Assembly: GCA_028821455.1 (NCBI GenBank)
Contig: JAPPGE010000089.1
Location: forward strand, 7,097-68,052
Reading direction: 5' to 3'
DNA from: a bacterium
GTDB lineage: Bacteria; Pseudomonadota; Alphaproteobacteria; SP197
Length of the DNA: 60,956 nucleotides
Shown: positions 29,397 through 39,706 of the stretch, in pieces
How the letters are laid out: each line of letters starts with the position of its first letter
Position numbering within the stretch: position 1 is the stretch's first letter
Notes under the pieces: generated by a model
Database searches by the model: none
What the model was told of the DNA's origin: nothing
Seen by the model: the letters and a program-made list of their open reading frames with translations, nothing else
Translations under genes and position numbers: made by a program

Positions 29397-30742
29397 GGCA
29401 GTTGTTCGGAACCGACGGCATACGTGGCCGGGCCAACTGGGAACCCATGACCGTCGAGACGGCGTCGCGTGCAGGCATGGCGGCCGGAGTCCATTTCCGC
29501 AGGGGCGATCACACGCACCGTGTCGTCATCGGCAAGGACACCCGGCTTTCCTGCTACATGATCGAGTACGCCATGGCTTCGGGATTCGTGAGCGTTGGCG
29601 TGGATGTCCTGCTCATCGGTCCGGTACCGACGCCGGGCGTGGCCACTCTGACACGTTCGATGCGCGCCGATCTCGGGGTGATGATCTCGGCTTCCCACAA
29701 CTCCTTCGAGGACAACGGGATCAAGCTCTTCGGTCCCGACGGCTACAAGCTCTCCGACACGGTGGAAGCGGCCATCGAGACGGGCATGGCCGGCGACCTG
29801 TCGGCAGCCAGGGTGGATGCCGGCCATCTGGGACGCGTGCGGCGTCTCCAGGGCGCCCTTGGCCGATACTCCGAATTCTGCAAGAACATCTTTCCGAGAA
29901 ACCTGCGTCTCGATGGCCTGAAAATCGTCATCGACGCGGCCAACGGGGCGGGCTACCGGGTGGTGCCCGAAGCACTCTGGGAACTCGGTGCCGATGTCAT
30001 TCCCCTGGGTGTCGACCCGGACGGCACGAACATCAACCGGAACTGCGGTTCGACCGCGCCCGGCGCGATGCAGAGCATGGTGAGGGAAAGTGGCGCCGAT
30101 ATCGGCATCGCCATCGACGGTGATGCGGACCGCGCCGTCTTCGCCGATGAAAACGGGACACTCGTCGATGGCGATCAGATCGTGGCATTGCTCGGTGACT
30201 GGCTCAACCGGCGCGGTGAGCTCTCTGGCGGCGCCGTCGTCGGCACCGTGATGTCGAATCTCGGCCTTGAACGCTATTTCCATGAACGCGGTCTTCGATT
30301 CGAGCGCACGCCGGTGGGAGACCGCTACATCGTGGAACGCATGCGTGACAGGGGCTGCAACTTTGGTGGCGAGCCTTCCGGTCACATGGTCTTCGGCGAT
30401 CACGCGACAACCGGGGACGGTCTCATCGCCGCTCTGCAGGTGCTTGCCGTCCTTGTCGGGAGCGGGCGGGCGATGAGTGACATCGCCAACCAGTTCGAAG
30501 CGGTTCCGCAGGTGGCGAGCAATGTCCGTCTCAATGGCAGAACGTCTTTGGCAAGCGAAGCGGTTCAAGCCGTCCTGGCCTCGTCGCGTGCCCGTCTCGC
30601 CGCGAACGGGCGTCTCGTCGTGCGCGAATCGGGAACCGAACCGTTGATCCGGATCATGGTGGAGCACCCCGACGGCGGTCTTGCGCGACATCTCGTGAGC
30701 GAACTCGAGAGCGTCATCCGCCAGGCAGCGGGCGACGCCTGA
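29393..30742 (+). CDS. glmM: Phosphoglucosamine mutase GlmM
   Basis: A 449-residue phosphohexomutase that converts glucosamine-6-P to glucosamine-1-P. It starts [12 protein letters not shown]. The phosphoserine is S101 in [14 protein letters not shown], the Mg2+ loop is DGDADR, the sugar loop is GGEPSGH, and the phosphate-binding loop is [12 protein letters not shown]. GlmU and GlmS are encoded about 14 kb downstream. Confidence 0.97.
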   Translation: MRQLFGTDGIRGRANWEPMTVETASRAGMAAGVHFRRGDHTHRVVIGKDTRLSCYMIEYAMASGFVSVGVDVLLIGPVPTPGVATLTRSMRADLGVMISASHNSFEDNGIKLFGPDGYKLSDTVEAAIETGMAGDLSAARVDAGHLGRVRRLQGALGRYSEFCKNIFPRNLRLDGLKIVIDAANGAGYRVVPEALWELGADVIPLGVDPDGTNINRNCGSTAPGAMQSMVRESGADIGIAIDGDADRAVFADENGTLVDGDQIVALLGDWLNRRGELSGGAVVGTVMSNLGLERYFHERGLRFERTPVGDRYIVERMRDRGCNFGGEPSGHMVFGDHATTGDGLIAALQVLAVLVGSGRAMSDIANQFEAVPQVASNVRLNGRTSLASEAVQAVLASSRARLAANGRLVVRESGTEPLIRIMVEHPDGGLARHLVSELESVIRQAAGDA

Positions 30743-30750
30743 ACAAGGTC

Positions 30751-31554
30751 GTGCGCTGTCCCTTCTATCAGGTCGATGCGTTCACCGGCGAGGCGTTCAG
30801 GGGCAATCCCGCCGCGGTGATGGTGTTGGAAACGTGGTTGCCGGACACCACGCTGCAGGCCATCGCGGCAGAAAACAATCTCTCGGAAACAGCCTTCCTG
30901 GTGCGGCAGGCGGACCGGAGCTACCAGCTGCGCTGGTTCACGCCCGTTGTCGAAGTGCCTCTTTGCGGTCACGCCACGCTTGCGTCCGGGTTCGTCGTCA
31001 TGACTGAGATCGACGCGACGGCAGACGAGGTGTGGTTCATCACGGCGAGCGGCCGCCTCGGCGTACGCCGCCAGGGCGACATGTTCGTTCTCGACTTTCC
31101 GGCAGAGACTCCGATTCCATGCGAACCACCAGTGAACGTGATCAAGGCGGTGGGCACGGCGCCGGTGGAAACGCTGTGTGGCAGCAATCATCTCTTTGTC
31201 TACGCCAGCGAGACCGAGGTCCGATCCCTGGAACCGGACATGAGGGATCTGGGCGCAGCGCTTGCAGGAGGGGGCAGGGGTGTGATCGCCACGGCTCCCT
31301 GTTCGAGTGATGCCGGAGACGTCGTCTCCCGGTTCTTTGCTCCTGATCACGGAATTCCGGAAGATCCTGTCACCGGTTCGGCCCATTGCATGATCGTTCC
31401 CTATTGGGCCGGCCGCCTGGGAACCGAGACCATCCACGCCCTTCAGGTGTCGCAGCGCGGCGGCGAACTTCATTGCAGGCTCAGACACGACAGGATCGAC
31501 ATCGCCGGCCATGCGGTGGCGTTCATCAAGGGCGTTGCCTCGATACCGTCATGA
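30751..31554 (+). CDS. PhzF-family isomerase
   Basis: A 267-residue protein of the PhzF/diaminopimelate-epimerase-like fold. The N-terminal signature QVDAFTGEAFRGNPAAV, catalytic Glu46 in NNLSETAFL, LCGHATLASG and EDPVTGSAHC are all present. Family members isomerise trans-2,3-dihydro-3-hydroxyanthranilate or act on other small acids; nothing here suggests phenazine synthesis. It starts with GTG after glmM and overlaps the sirtuin start by four bases. Confidence 0.88.
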   Translation: MRCPFYQVDAFTGEAFRGNPAAVMVLETWLPDTTLQAIAAENNLSETAFLVRQADRSYQLRWFTPVVEVPLCGHATLASGFVVMTEIDATADEVWFITASGRLGVRRQGDMFVLDFPAETPIPCEPPVNVIKAVGTAPVETLCGSNHLFVYASETEVRSLEPDMRDLGAALAGGGRGVIATAPCSSDAGDVVSRFFAPDHGIPEDPVTGSAHCMIVPYWAGRLGTETIHALQVSQRGGELHCRLRHDRIDIAGHAVAFIKGVASIPS

Positions 31555-32300
31555 CAGGAGATCTCGACCGGTTGCGGTCCATGCTCGCCGAAGCCCGGCG
31601 TGTTGTCGTCTTCACCGGTGCAGGGATCTCGACGGAGTCTGGCATTCCGGATTTCCGCAGCCCCGGCGGTATCTGGTCGCGCACCACGCCGATCATGTTT
31701 GACGACTTCGTGACTTCCATCGAGGCTCGGCGCGAGTCGTGGCGCCGCCGGATCGAGATCGAGCGCGACATGGTCGATGCAAGACCCAATCCGGGCCATG
31801 CCGCGGTGGCCCACCTCGTGGCCACGGGCAAGGTGAGCGCTCTCATCACACAGAACATCGACGGGCTGCACCAGGCGTCGGGTGTGCCCGATGAGAAGGT
31901 CATCGAACTTCACGGCAACGGCACCTATGCCGCCTGCCTTGCCTGTGGCGAACGCCACGCGCTCGATCCAATCCTGAAGGCCTTCCACGCAGACGGCACA
32001 ATTCCGCAATGCAGGGCCTGCGGCGGCATCGTCAAGACGGCGACCATCTCCTTTGGCCAACCGATGCCCGTCGAAGCGATGGACAGGGCACGCGCGGCAG
32101 CGCTTTCCTGCGATCTCTTCCTTGCCATCGGGTCCTCGCTCGTGGTCTGGCCGGCGGCCTCCTTCCCGCTCCTGGCCAAGCAGAACGGTGCAGCCCTCGT
32201 CATCCTCAACCGCGAGGCCACTGACCACGATCCGAGCGCCGACCTCGTTCTCCACCGAGAAATCGGTCCGACGCTTTCGACAGTGGTCGCTCCTCCCTGA
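31551..32300 (+). CDS. Sir2-family NAD-dependent protein deacylase
   Basis: A 249-residue sirtuin. NAD site motifs are GAGISTESGIPDFRSPGG and TQNIDGLH. The catalytic His is in ELHGNG. Zinc is bound by two CxxC pairs (CLAC and CRAC), and FGQPMP and GSSLVVWPA complete the family pattern. It removes acyl groups from lysine using NAD+. The ATG overlaps the phzF stop, so the two are probably cotranslated. Confidence 0.9.
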   Translation: MTGDLDRLRSMLAEARRVVVFTGAGISTESGIPDFRSPGGIWSRTTPIMFDDFVTSIEARRESWRRRIEIERDMVDARPNPGHAAVAHLVATGKVSALITQNIDGLHQASGVPDEKVIELHGNGTYAACLACGERHALDPILKAFHADGTIPQCRACGGIVKTATISFGQPMPVEAMDRARAAALSCDLFLAIGSSLVVWPAASFPLLAKQNGAALVILNREATDHDPSADLVLHREIGPTLSTVVAPP

Positions 32301-32496
32301 CACATTGAGTCAGCGGCGAAGCAATTCCATAGCCGGCGTTGTGGCGACGGGTTGATCCAGGCTCTCGCTGGCGCTGTGGAGAAGAGCCGCACAACCGCAA
32401 CCCTGGTGGTCGGCACACGACGCAGCCAGGCCAATCCGCTTTGCCGATGAACCATCGTATGGCAGGGTCAGGTTGACATGACGGGAGGAGGTTCCG

Positions 32497-33519
32497 TTGG
32501 CAGACAAGGATGCGACGCCGGCTGAAGACGGTTACGTCATGCCGGGCCGCTTCGAGCGACACGCCCGCACGTTGCTGACGTGGCCGCCGATCGAGGAAGA
32601 GGTCGGAACGGATGTCGACGGATTTCGTGATGAAGTGGAGGCAACGGCCCGGGCCATCAGCCGCTTCGAGCCTGTCACCCTCGTCGTTGATCCGCGCGAC
32701 GAGGGCGACGCCCGCAGTCGCCTTGGCGACGAGGTGGAACTCCTTGTGGTGTCCGTCGACAACTGCTGGCTCAGGGACAACGGACCGATCTTCGTTCGCA
32801 ACGAGTCGGGCGATGTCGCGGGCGTCCACTTTGGTTTCAACGGGTGGGGCGGCCGTTACCCTTGTGTCAAGACACAAGCGATGCCGAGCCTTGTCGTAGA
32901 GCATCTCGGATTTCACTGCTACCGGACACCCTTCATCTGCGAAGGCGGCGGCATCTCGGTGGATGGCGAAGGGACACTGATCACCACCGAGCAGGTGATG
33001 CGGAACGACAACCGCTACCGCGGGATGTCGGGAGGCCAAGTCGAGACCATGCTTCACGACCATCTGGGCATCGCAAAGGTGATCTGGCTGGGACTCGGCC
33101 TGGTCGAGGACATTGAAACGGACGGACACGTCGACAACGTGGTCGAGTTCATCGAACCGGGGCGCGTTCTCGTGCAGGTCGCATCCGAAACTTCCAACCC
33201 CAACCATGCGCTCCTGCAGGAAAACCTGCGGCGTCTCAGGCAAGCGACCGATGCGAAGGGACGCTCCCTCGACATCGTCGAGATGCCGGTTCTGCCCTAC
33301 CAGCAACACGGCTCGGAGCACTACGTCATTCCCTACACGAACGCGTACATCTGCAATGGGGCCATCATCGCGCCACAGGTGGACCCTCGGCTCGACGACC
33401 GCGGATGGTCCATTCTCGAGGACGTCTTTCCGGGTCGCGAGGTCGTGCCGGTCCCCGGTCTCTGGCAGGCCGTCGGCGGAGGCGGTCTCGGCTGCATCAC
33501 CCAGCAGGTTCCCGCGTGA
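32497..33519 (+). CDS. aguA: Agmatine deiminase
   Basis: A 340-residue guanidino-group-modifying enzyme that converts agmatine to N-carbamoylputrescine and ammonia. Visible motifs are the W-R-D-N-G-P segment of the active site (CWLRDNGPIFV), HFGFNGWGG, EGGGISVDGEGT, the His-containing DGHVDN, and the catalytic Cys333 in GGGGLGCITQQ. A strong GGGAGGAGG precedes a TTG start. The N-carbamoylputrescine amidase partner is not in the window. Confidence 0.9.
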   Translation: MADKDATPAEDGYVMPGRFERHARTLLTWPPIEEEVGTDVDGFRDEVEATARAISRFEPVTLVVDPRDEGDARSRLGDEVELLVVSVDNCWLRDNGPIFVRNESGDVAGVHFGFNGWGGRYPCVKTQAMPSLVVEHLGFHCYRTPFICEGGGISVDGEGTLITTEQVMRNDNRYRGMSGGQVETMLHDHLGIAKVIWLGLGLVEDIETDGHVDNVVEFIEPGRVLVQVASETSNPNHALLQENLRRLRQATDAKGRSLDIVEMPVLPYQQHGSEHYVIPYTNAYICNGAIIAPQVDPRLDDRGWSILEDVFPGREVVPVPGLWQAVGGGGLGCITQQVPA

Positions 33520-33569
33520 GGGACTCCCAGTTCAATCCGGCTTCGGCGTCACCATGCGACGACGCTCGC

Positions 33570-33893
33570 TCATGTTACATGGTAGATGCGTTTTTCCAGA
33601 CAGACCGAGAGCAAGCTCACCACTTTGGGGACAAGCGGTTGCAACTCCGCCAGACGGTTTCGTGGGGCCAGCATGATGATAATCGAGATCGGCAATGCGC
33701 TGATGTTCTGCTGGTGCTCAATACCTCGGTCTACGGTGACGAGCGCCTTGAAATTCTCGGCGGCGGCGCGGGACAGCAGGAGACCATTCGGGGTTCCCGC
33801 CCATCCCATCTCCTGAACCGTTCGCAGTGTGAGTGGTTCCGGGAAGAACGAAGCGAGTCTCCTCGGCACGGATTCGTCAGGCAGCACCTTCAT
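33570..33893 (-). CDS. DUF5615 PIN-like protein (putative toxin)
   Basis: A 107-residue PIN-like domain protein of the DUF5615 family. It opens MKVLPDESVPRRLASFF, with the conserved Asp-Glu at residues 6-7, and has the second acidic motif LVTVDRGIEHQQN. These proteins are predicted RNases paired with DUF433 proteins. Its ATG lies inside the end of the upstream DUF433 gene by 17 bases, the usual coupled order for this pair. Confidence 0.8.
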   Translation of the reverse strand: MKVLPDESVPRRLASFFPEPLTLRTVQEMGWAGTPNGLLLSRAAAENFKALVTVDRGIEHQQNISALPISIIIMLAPRNRLAELQPLVPKVVSLLSVCLEKRIYHVT

Positions 33894-34101
33894 CGCCGCC
33901 CGATACCAGAATTGTCGTAGCCTTTTCCAGCAGCGCCACCGCCTGGTGGCGAGACACGGTGGGGTAGTCGGTCAAGAAATCGTCGAGTCGGTCTCCCGCC
34001 TCGAGATGCTCCATCAGGATGCGTACCGGTACGCGGGTACCCGCGAACACCGGGGTCCCGCCAAGGATGTCCGGGCTGCGTTCGATTAGCGTTTCGGTCA
34101 T
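33877..34101 (-). CDS. DUF433 protein (putative antitoxin)
   Basis: A 74-residue DUF433 protein: IERSPDILGGTPVFAGTRVP followed by VRILMEHLEAGDRLDDFLTD and a helix-turn-helix-like YPTVSRHQAVALLE. DUF433 proteins are taken as antitoxins or DNA-binding partners of DUF5615 or PIN toxins. GGAGG lies eight bases before the ATG, and the coding end overlaps the DUF5615 start. Confidence 0.82.
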   Translation of the reverse strand: MTETLIERSPDILGGTPVFAGTRVPVRILMEHLEAGDRLDDFLTDYPTVSRHQAVALLEKATTILVSGGDEGAA

Positions 34102-34456
34102 CGTCGTCCTCCAAGTTGGATGAAATTGGCCATGGTCCGAACCACGTTTGAACCCGAATGTCCCGAGACTGCGAAAGGGGATCCGACGCCAACTCCAATG
34201 AGAAGATGCCACATCAATGGCCAAGAACACCCGTTCCGCACCTCAGAATCATCATCCCCGGGCTCGCTGCCTTGTTCGCCGGACCCACTGGAGGTCGATC
34301 TGGCCAACACCGCGAGTTATGGCTTTGGCGCTGTGCATCCCTTCGCTCGATTGATCAAGGGCACAATACAGTATCCACCATGGTCGGAAAATCCGGAACA
34401 TGATCGGCGCCGGCAATTCGGGAAGGTCTGCTTACTCTTTGGCTGCCGGTTGGAGG
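34102..34456. other. 355-base intergenic region, no gene seen
   Basis: A divergent spacer between the DUF433 gene (minus) and the glycine riboswitch promoter (plus). The open frames in it resemble no family with confidence. It must contain the promoter of the DUF433/DUF5615 pair. Confidence 0.4.
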
Positions 34457-34485
34457 TTGACAGGGCGGGTGGCGGGTTCAATAGT
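34457..34485 (+). promoter_or_regulatory. Sigma70-type promoter for the gcv operon
   Basis: TTGACA (34457-34462) and AATAGT (34480-34485) are separated by exactly 17 bases. A start site near 34492 would lie about ten bases before the first glycine aptamer, the expected arrangement. Confidence 0.7.
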
Positions 34486-34501
34486 CTTCGAAGCCGCTGA
34501 A

Positions 34502-34686
34502 ACCTGCGGGAGAGACCGGTCCCGAGACCGGCGCCGAAGGTGCAATCTGTCCCGAAATCTCTCAGGCAAATGGACCGCAGGTGAATGGCTGCTCTGGAGA
34601 GAAGAAGGCGCTGCCGCGTCTTCTCACCGAAGGGGAAAGCCGGATTTCCGGTGACGCTCTCAGGTTCGGTGACAGAGGGGGCAAGG
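34502..34686 (+). promoter_or_regulatory. Tandem glycine riboswitch
   Basis: Two consecutive glycine aptamers are visible upstream of gcvT. The first (about 34503-34582) has GCGGGAGAGACC, the GCGCCGAAGGTGCAA hairpin and the 3' core ATCTCTCAGGCAAATGGACCG. The second (about 34590-34685) has CTCTGGAGAG, CACCGAAGGGGAAAGCC, the closing GACGCTCTCAGGTTC and ACAGAGGGGG. A linker of a few bases joins them. Such tandems sense glycine and turn on gcv expression when glycine is abundant. Confidence 0.93.
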
Positions 34687-34729
34687 CGGACGTGTGTGCG
34701 CCCCCTTTGCAACGGCCGGGACAGGTTCA

Positions 34730-35857
34730 GTGACCCCTGATGACACTCTTCTCGAGACTCCTCTTGGCGCCCTCCACCGGGAGCTGGGAGCCCGCATGGT
34801 TCCCTTTGCCGGTTATGCCATGCCGTTGCAGTACCGGACCGGGATTCTTGCCGAACACCGTCATACGCGCGAATCTGCCGGCCTCTTCGATGTCTCCCAC
34901 ATGGGCCAGGTCCGCCTTTCGGCCAAGCCGGGGGCATCCATGGAGAGTGTGGCCCGCGCCCTCGAGCGCCTGGTGGCAGCGGATATCGTCAGCCTGGGTC
35001 CCGGAAGGCAGCGCTATACCCAGTTCACCAACGGAACCGGCGGCATACTTGACGACCTGATGGTGACCTCGCTCGGCGATCACCTGTGGCTGGTGGTGAA
35101 TGCGGCCCGCAAGCACGACGACGTCGAGCGCCTGAACGTGCTGATTGGCGAGGAGTGCGATATCGAGTTCCTCGAGACAAGGGCCCTTCTCGCCCTGCAA
35201 GGGCCGTCAGCCGTGGCTGCTTTCGCACGGCTGGTCCCGGAATCGGAAAGCCTTTCCTTCATGCGGGCGGCACTGTGGTCACATGAAGGCGAGACCATCA
35301 TGGTCAGCCGTTCCGGCTACACCGGCGAGGACGGCGTGGAGGTTTCGGTCTCCTCCCGCGGCGTCGAGTCCCTGGCCCGGCGTCTGCTTGCCCGGGACGG
35401 TGTCGAGGCGGCCGGGCTTGGCGCGCGGGACAGCCTGCGCCTGGAGGCCGGCCTGTGCCTTCACGGCCACGATATCGACACCACGACGACTCCGGTCGAG
35501 GCCGGCCTCGCCTGGTCCATCCAGAAGCGGCGGCGTCTCGAGGGCGGATTTCCCGGCGCTGACGTGATCATCTCTCAACTGCGAGACGGCCCGCCGAGGC
35601 GCCGGGTCGGTCTGGTTCCGCAAGGAAAGGCTCCGGTGAGGGAGGGGGCGGCCATTCGCTCCTCGTCGGGTGCGCTTCTCGGGGCCGTGACGAGCGGCGC
35701 CTTCGGTCCGACGGCACAAGGGCCGATCGCCATGGGCTATGTGGCGAGCGAGGTGGCCGCAACAGGTACCGTGGTCGAGATCGAGAGACGAAGTTCATGG
35801 ATAGAGGCCGAGATCCGGCCACTGCCGTTCGTGCCACACCGCTACCACCGATCATGA
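34730..35857 (+). CDS. gcvT: Glycine cleavage system T protein (aminomethyltransferase)
   Basis: A 375-residue tetrahydrofolate-dependent aminomethyltransferase. It shows TPLGALHRELGARMVPFAGY, LFDVSHMGQVRL, and the folate-binding Asp region further on (ARDSLRLEAGLCLHGHDID). I took the GTG at 34730, since TLLETPLGALH is the normal N-terminus; a GTG at 34694 is possible. It is the first gene of gcvT-gcvH-gcvPA-gcvPB behind the glycine riboswitch. Confidence 0.94.
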   Translation: MTPDDTLLETPLGALHRELGARMVPFAGYAMPLQYRTGILAEHRHTRESAGLFDVSHMGQVRLSAKPGASMESVARALERLVAADIVSLGPGRQRYTQFTNGTGGILDDLMVTSLGDHLWLVVNAARKHDDVERLNVLIGEECDIEFLETRALLALQGPSAVAAFARLVPESESLSFMRAALWSHEGETIMVSRSGYTGEDGVEVSVSSRGVESLARRLLARDGVEAAGLGARDSLRLEAGLCLHGHDIDTTTTPVEAGLAWSIQKRRRLEGGFPGADVIISQLRDGPPRRRVGLVPQGKAPVREGAAIRSSSGALLGAVTSGAFGPTAQGPIAMGYVASEVAATGTVVEIERRSSWIEAEIRPLPFVPHRYHRS

Positions 35858-35885
35858 CACCGGTGACGTGAAGGGAGAGGACACC

Positions 35886-36263
35886 ATGGGGAACAGGCTC
35901 TACAGCAAGGAACACGAGTGGATCGTTGTCGACGATGACGTCGGCACCGTCGGCATCTCGGACTACGCCCAGGAACAGCTCGGCGATGTCGTCTTCGTGG
36001 AATTGCCGGAATCAGGGAGGGAGGTGGCGCGCAATGATGAGCTGTGCGTCGTCGAGTCGGTCAAGGCGGCCAGCGAAGTCTACGCTCCCGTCTCCGGAGA
36101 GGTCGTCGAGGTCAACGACGCGCTCGGCGACGACCCGGCGGAGGTCAATGCCGATCCCTATGGTTCGGGCTGGTTCGTGCGGATCCGGCTCGCAGACGCC
36201 GGTGAACTCGACGAACTGATGGACGAGGACGCCTACGGGGAATACCTCTCGGAGCTTGCCTGA
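35886..36263 (+). CDS. gcvH: Glycine cleavage system H protein
   Basis: A 125-residue lipoyl carrier that shuttles the aminomethyl group between the P, T and L proteins. The lipoylated lysine is K60 in [20 protein letters not shown] precedes the ATG. The last base is shared with the gcvPA start. Confidence 0.96.
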   Translation: MGNRLYSKEHEWIVVDDDVGTVGISDYAQEQLGDVVFVELPESGREVARNDELCVVESVKAASEVYAPVSGEVVEVNDALGDDPAEVNADPYGSGWFVRIRLADAGELDELMDEDAYGEYLSELA

Positions 36264-37606
36264 TGCGCTATCTGCCTCTGACAGATTCCGACCGCGCCGC
36301 GATGCTCGAAGTGGTCGGAGCACGCAGCATCGATGATCTCTACGGCGATGTTCCCCAGGACGTGTGGTGCGAGGAGTTGCTCGACCTGCCGCTCCACCAG
36401 GGAGAAATCGAGGTCGAAAGGGCACTCTCCGCCATGGCGGGGAGAAATCTGCACGGCGCCAATGCGCCGTTCTTCCTCGGTTGCGGTGCCTATCGCCACC
36501 ATGTGCCGGCAGCCGTGGATGCCCTCATCCAGCGGGGCGAGTTTCTCACCTCCTACACGCCCTATCAGCCGGAGATTTCCCAGGGCACCCTGCAGATGCT
36601 CTTCGAGTTCCAGACCATGGTGGCCATGCTGACGGGCATGGAGGTCGCCAACGCGTCGATGTATGACGGCGCCTCGGCGGCGGCGGAAGCCGTTCTCATG
36701 GCCAGCCGCGTGACGAGGCGGCGGCGGGCCGTCGTGTCGGGCGGGCTTCATCCCCACTACCGCGATACCGTCGCCACGTACGTGCGCCATGCCGACCTTG
36801 ATGTGGTGACGCTGCCAACGGCCGTCGAGGAGACGGACCTCGAGTCGCAGATCGACGGGTCGACGGCCTGTGTCATCGTGCAGACTCCGGACTTCTTCGG
36901 CCGTCTTCATGACTTCTCGGCACTGGCGGAAAGTTGCCACAGCGCGGGCGCTCTTCTGGTCGTCGCCGTGAGCGAAGTGGTGTCGCTCGGCCTTCTCACC
37001 CCGCCTGGCGAGATGGGGGCCGACATCGTTGTCTGCGAGGGTCAGTCGCTGGGCAATTCCCTGGGGTTTGGCGGGCCCTATGTCGGTCTCTTCGCCACCA
37101 GGATACGCCATGTCCGCCAGATGCCGGGACGGCTGGCCGGCGAGACCGTGGACGCTGATGGACGCAGGGGCTGGGTTCTCACCCTGTCGACACGCGAGCA
37201 GCACATCCGGCGCGAAAAGGCGACCAGCAACATCTGCACCAATTCGGGCCTGTGCGCCCTTGCCTTCACCATCCATCTTGCGCTGCTCGGGGAAGCGGGC
37301 CTTGCCCGGCTGGCCAGCCTCAACCACGAAGCGGCGCAGCGGACCATGGAAAGGCTCGTGGCCATCGAGGGAGTTTCCACGCCGAACGACGGATTCTTCA
37401 ACGAGTTCACGCTTGAACTTCCCCGGCCTGCCCGGGATGTCGTCGACGGGCTCGCCGAACGGGGCATCCTGGGAGGTGTTCCGGTATCGCGCTTCGAGCC
37501 GGAGAATGGCGCGCTGGCGAACCTCATGCTGGTGGCCGCGACGGAGATGACGACGGCTGCGGAGATCGACACCCTCGGCGACGCACTGCAGGAGATCCTG
37601 TCATGA
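36263..37606 (+). CDS. gcvPA: Glycine dehydrogenase (decarboxylating) subunit 1
   Basis: A 447-residue N-terminal half of a split P protein, with [20 protein letters not shown] at the start, then [16 protein letters not shown] and [12 protein letters not shown]. It forms the heterotetramer with subunit 2 but does not hold the PLP lysine. It overlaps gcvPB by four bases. Confidence 0.95.
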   Translation: MRYLPLTDSDRAAMLEVVGARSIDDLYGDVPQDVWCEELLDLPLHQGEIEVERALSAMAGRNLHGANAPFFLGCGAYRHHVPAAVDALIQRGEFLTSYTPYQPEISQGTLQMLFEFQTMVAMLTGMEVANASMYDGASAAAEAVLMASRVTRRRRAVVSGGLHPHYRDTVATYVRHADLDVVTLPTAVEETDLESQIDGSTACVIVQTPDFFGRLHDFSALAESCHSAGALLVVAVSEVVSLGLLTPPGEMGADIVVCEGQSLGNSLGFGGPYVGLFATRIRHVRQMPGRLAGETVDADGRRGWVLTLSTREQHIRREKATSNICTNSGLCALAFTIHLALLGEAGLARLASLNHEAAQRTMERLVAIEGVSTPNDGFFNEFTLELPRPARDVVDGLAERGILGGVPVSRFEPENGALANLMLVAATEMTTAAEIDTLGDALQEILS

Positions 37607-39093
37607 GCGACGTGACATCGGGTGGCCATCGCGGCCTGGTCATGGACGAACCGCTGCTGTTCGAACTCGACAGCGGCGGGCACTGTGGAGTCGATCTTCC
37701 GGAACCCGAAGGAAAGGCCCGGAGGCTGGGCGGCGTCAAGGAGCGCCAGTCCATTGGCCTGCCAGGGGTTTCGGAACCCGAAGTGATCCGTCACTTCACG
37801 CGGCTGTCGCAAAAGAACTACGCGATCGATTCGGGTCTCTACCCCCTGGGATCGTGCACCATGAAGCACAATCCCCGGATCAACGAGAAGGTCGTTCGCT
37901 TGCCGGGATTTGCCATGGCGCACCCCTTGCAGCCACCGGCGACGGTACAGGGCTGCCTGGAACTCATCGCCACTCTGGCGCATTGGCTCACCACTCTCAC
38001 CGGCATGCAGGGCGTGGCCATGTCACCGGCGGCTGGCGCGCACGGTGAGTTCGCCGGCCTGATGTGCATTCGCGCCGCGCTCACTGCCAGGGGCGATGCG
38101 CGACGCAGGATCCTCGTTCCCGAGTCGGCCCACGGCACGAACCCGGCGACGGCAGCGCTCTGCGACTACCGGGTCGACACCGTGCCCTGTGACGCCAGAG
38201 GACGTGTCGACCTGGCTGCCTTCGAGCGGGCCCTCGACGACGACGTTGCCGCCCTCATGTTGACCAACCCCAACACCTGCGGGCTCTTCGAGACCGACAT
38301 CATGACGATTGCCGACATGCTGCACTCTTCTGGAGCCTTTCTCTATGCCGATGGCGCCAACTTCAACGCCATCGTCGGTCGGGTGAGACCGGGTGACCTC
38401 GGTGTGGACGCGATGCACATCAATCTTCACAAGACCTTCTCGACTCCCCATGGAGGCGGTGGTCCGGGCAGTGGTCCGGTGGTTCTGTGCGAGGAGCTGG
38501 TGCCCTTTGCGCCGTTGCCGCGCATCGAGGCCGATGGCGACGTCTGGCGGCTCATCGAACACGACAGCGACGGACTGGCGTTCGGCCGCCTGCGCAGCTT
38601 CCACGGGCAGATGGGCATGTTCGTGCGGGCTCTGGCCTACATGATGAGTCATGGCGCCGACGGGCTGCGCCAGGTTGCCGAGGATGCCGTCCTCAATGCC
38701 AACTACGTGCTGGCGCGTCTTTCGGGCGCCTACAACGTGCCGTTTCCGGGACCGTGCATGCACGAGTGCCTGTTCGACGACGGGAATCTGAAGGATACGG
38801 GGATCTCCACCCTCGACATCGCCAAGGCGATGATCGACGAGGGATACCATCCCATGACCATGTACTTCCCGCTCATCGTTCACGGCGCCATGCTCATCGA
38901 GCCGACGGAAACCGAAAGCCGTCAGAGCATCGACCGGTTCTGCGATGTCATGGTGCATCTGGCGGAGGAGGCGCGGAAAGGGAATCAGGACCTCTTCCAC
39001 GGCGCGCCGCGTTTCGCACCCTGGAGGCGGCTGGACGAAACGGCTGCTGCCCGCCGTCCCGTGCTGACGTGGGCGCCTGACCGACCGGCCTGA
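37603..39093 (+). CDS. gcvPB: Glycine dehydrogenase (decarboxylating) subunit 2
   Basis: A 496-residue PLP-binding half of the split P protein. The Schiff-base lysine is in [31 protein letters not shown] and [12 protein letters not shown] are family signatures. It ends the gcv operon; the L protein (dihydrolipoamide dehydrogenase) must be encoded elsewhere. Confidence 0.95.
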   Translation: MSDVTSGGHRGLVMDEPLLFELDSGGHCGVDLPEPEGKARRLGGVKERQSIGLPGVSEPEVIRHFTRLSQKNYAIDSGLYPLGSCTMKHNPRINEKVVRLPGFAMAHPLQPPATVQGCLELIATLAHWLTTLTGMQGVAMSPAAGAHGEFAGLMCIRAALTARGDARRRILVPESAHGTNPATAALCDYRVDTVPCDARGRVDLAAFERALDDDVAALMLTNPNTCGLFETDIMTIADMLHSSGAFLYADGANFNAIVGRVRPGDLGVDAMHINLHKTFSTPHGGGGPGSGPVVLCEELVPFAPLPRIEADGDVWRLIEHDSDGLAFGRLRSFHGQMGMFVRALAYMMSHGADGLRQVAEDAVLNANYVLARLSGAYNVPFPGPCMHECLFDDGNLKDTGISTLDIAKAMIDEGYHPMTMYFPLIVHGAMLIEPTETESRQSIDRFCDVMVHLAEEARKGNQDLFHGAPRFAPWRRLDETAAARRPVLTWAPDRPA

Positions 39094-39109
39094 AAGAATG
39101 GTGCCTGGT

Positions 39110-39126
39110 CAGACGTCGCCCGTCTG
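39110..39126. terminator. Weak hairpin between the convergent gcv and atp operons
   Basis: CAGACG and CGTCTG pair around a five-base loop, 16 bases beyond the gcvPB stop. There is no T-run; it could act as a rho-type end for gcvPB or be incidental. Confidence 0.25.
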
Positions 39127-39212
39127 TCCGGCACACCTCATGGAGCCAGAAATGACACCCGGTCAGGCGATGATGGCCTGTCCCAAGGTCGCGTCGTCGG
39201 AGTGCCGCCTGT

Positions 39213-39704
39213 TCAGGCGAGGCGCTGGTCGAGTTCGTCGATGGCTTCGCCCACAAGGCGCGCCTGTTCGCTGTCGTCAAGCCGCGCGTGGATGAGTCGC
39301 GCCGTGGCGCCAAGGGCGAGGTCGACCGCGGCTTCGCGAACCTGATTGACGGCATCTGCCTCGGCCTGACGGATTCTCTCCTGTGCCGCCTGGCGCCGCT
39401 GGGCCAGTCTCTCCTGGAGTTCGCGGGACGCATTGCGCTTCAGGATTTCCGCTTCCTCGTGCGCCCGCGCCATGATCTCGGCGATCTCGGCTTCGGCCTC
39501 GCGATGCTTGCGCCGGTAGGATGAGAGCAGTTCCCTTGCCTCCTCGTTCAGCGCGTTCGCTTCATCGAGTCTTCTTGCGATCTCGCCGCTGCGCCTGTCG
39601 AGTGCGGAAACGATCCAGGACGAAAGCGGCTTGGCGGCGATGGCAATGGCGACCACGAAAGCGACGGCTACCCAGAACGAAGGATCCTCGAACAGATGCT
39701 CCAT
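39213..39704 (-). CDS. atpF: ATP synthase F0 subunit b
   Basis: A 163-residue stator subunit: a short N-terminus, one membrane helix (about residues 9-32, FWVAVAFVVAIAIAAKPLSSW), then a long charged coiled coil. It is the last gene of the minus-strand F0 operon, two bases after the b' gene. F1 genes are not in the window, as is usual in alphaproteobacteria. Confidence 0.92.
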   Translation of the reverse strand: MEHLFEDPSFWVAVAFVVAIAIAAKPLSSWIVSALDRRSGEIARRLDEANALNEEARELLSSYRRKHREAEAEIAEIMARAHEEAEILKRNASRELQERLAQRRQAAQERIRQAEADAVNQVREAAVDLALGATARLIHARLDDSEQARLVGEAIDELDQRLA

Positions 39705-39706
39705 GG

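Noticed and set aside
34312..34365. A plus-strand frame reads NTASYGFGAVHP, recalling the C-terminal NSFGFGG motif of ketoacyl synthases.
   Set aside because: The match is short, lacks the second Gly and has no flanking similarity or start; it is too weak to call a remnant.
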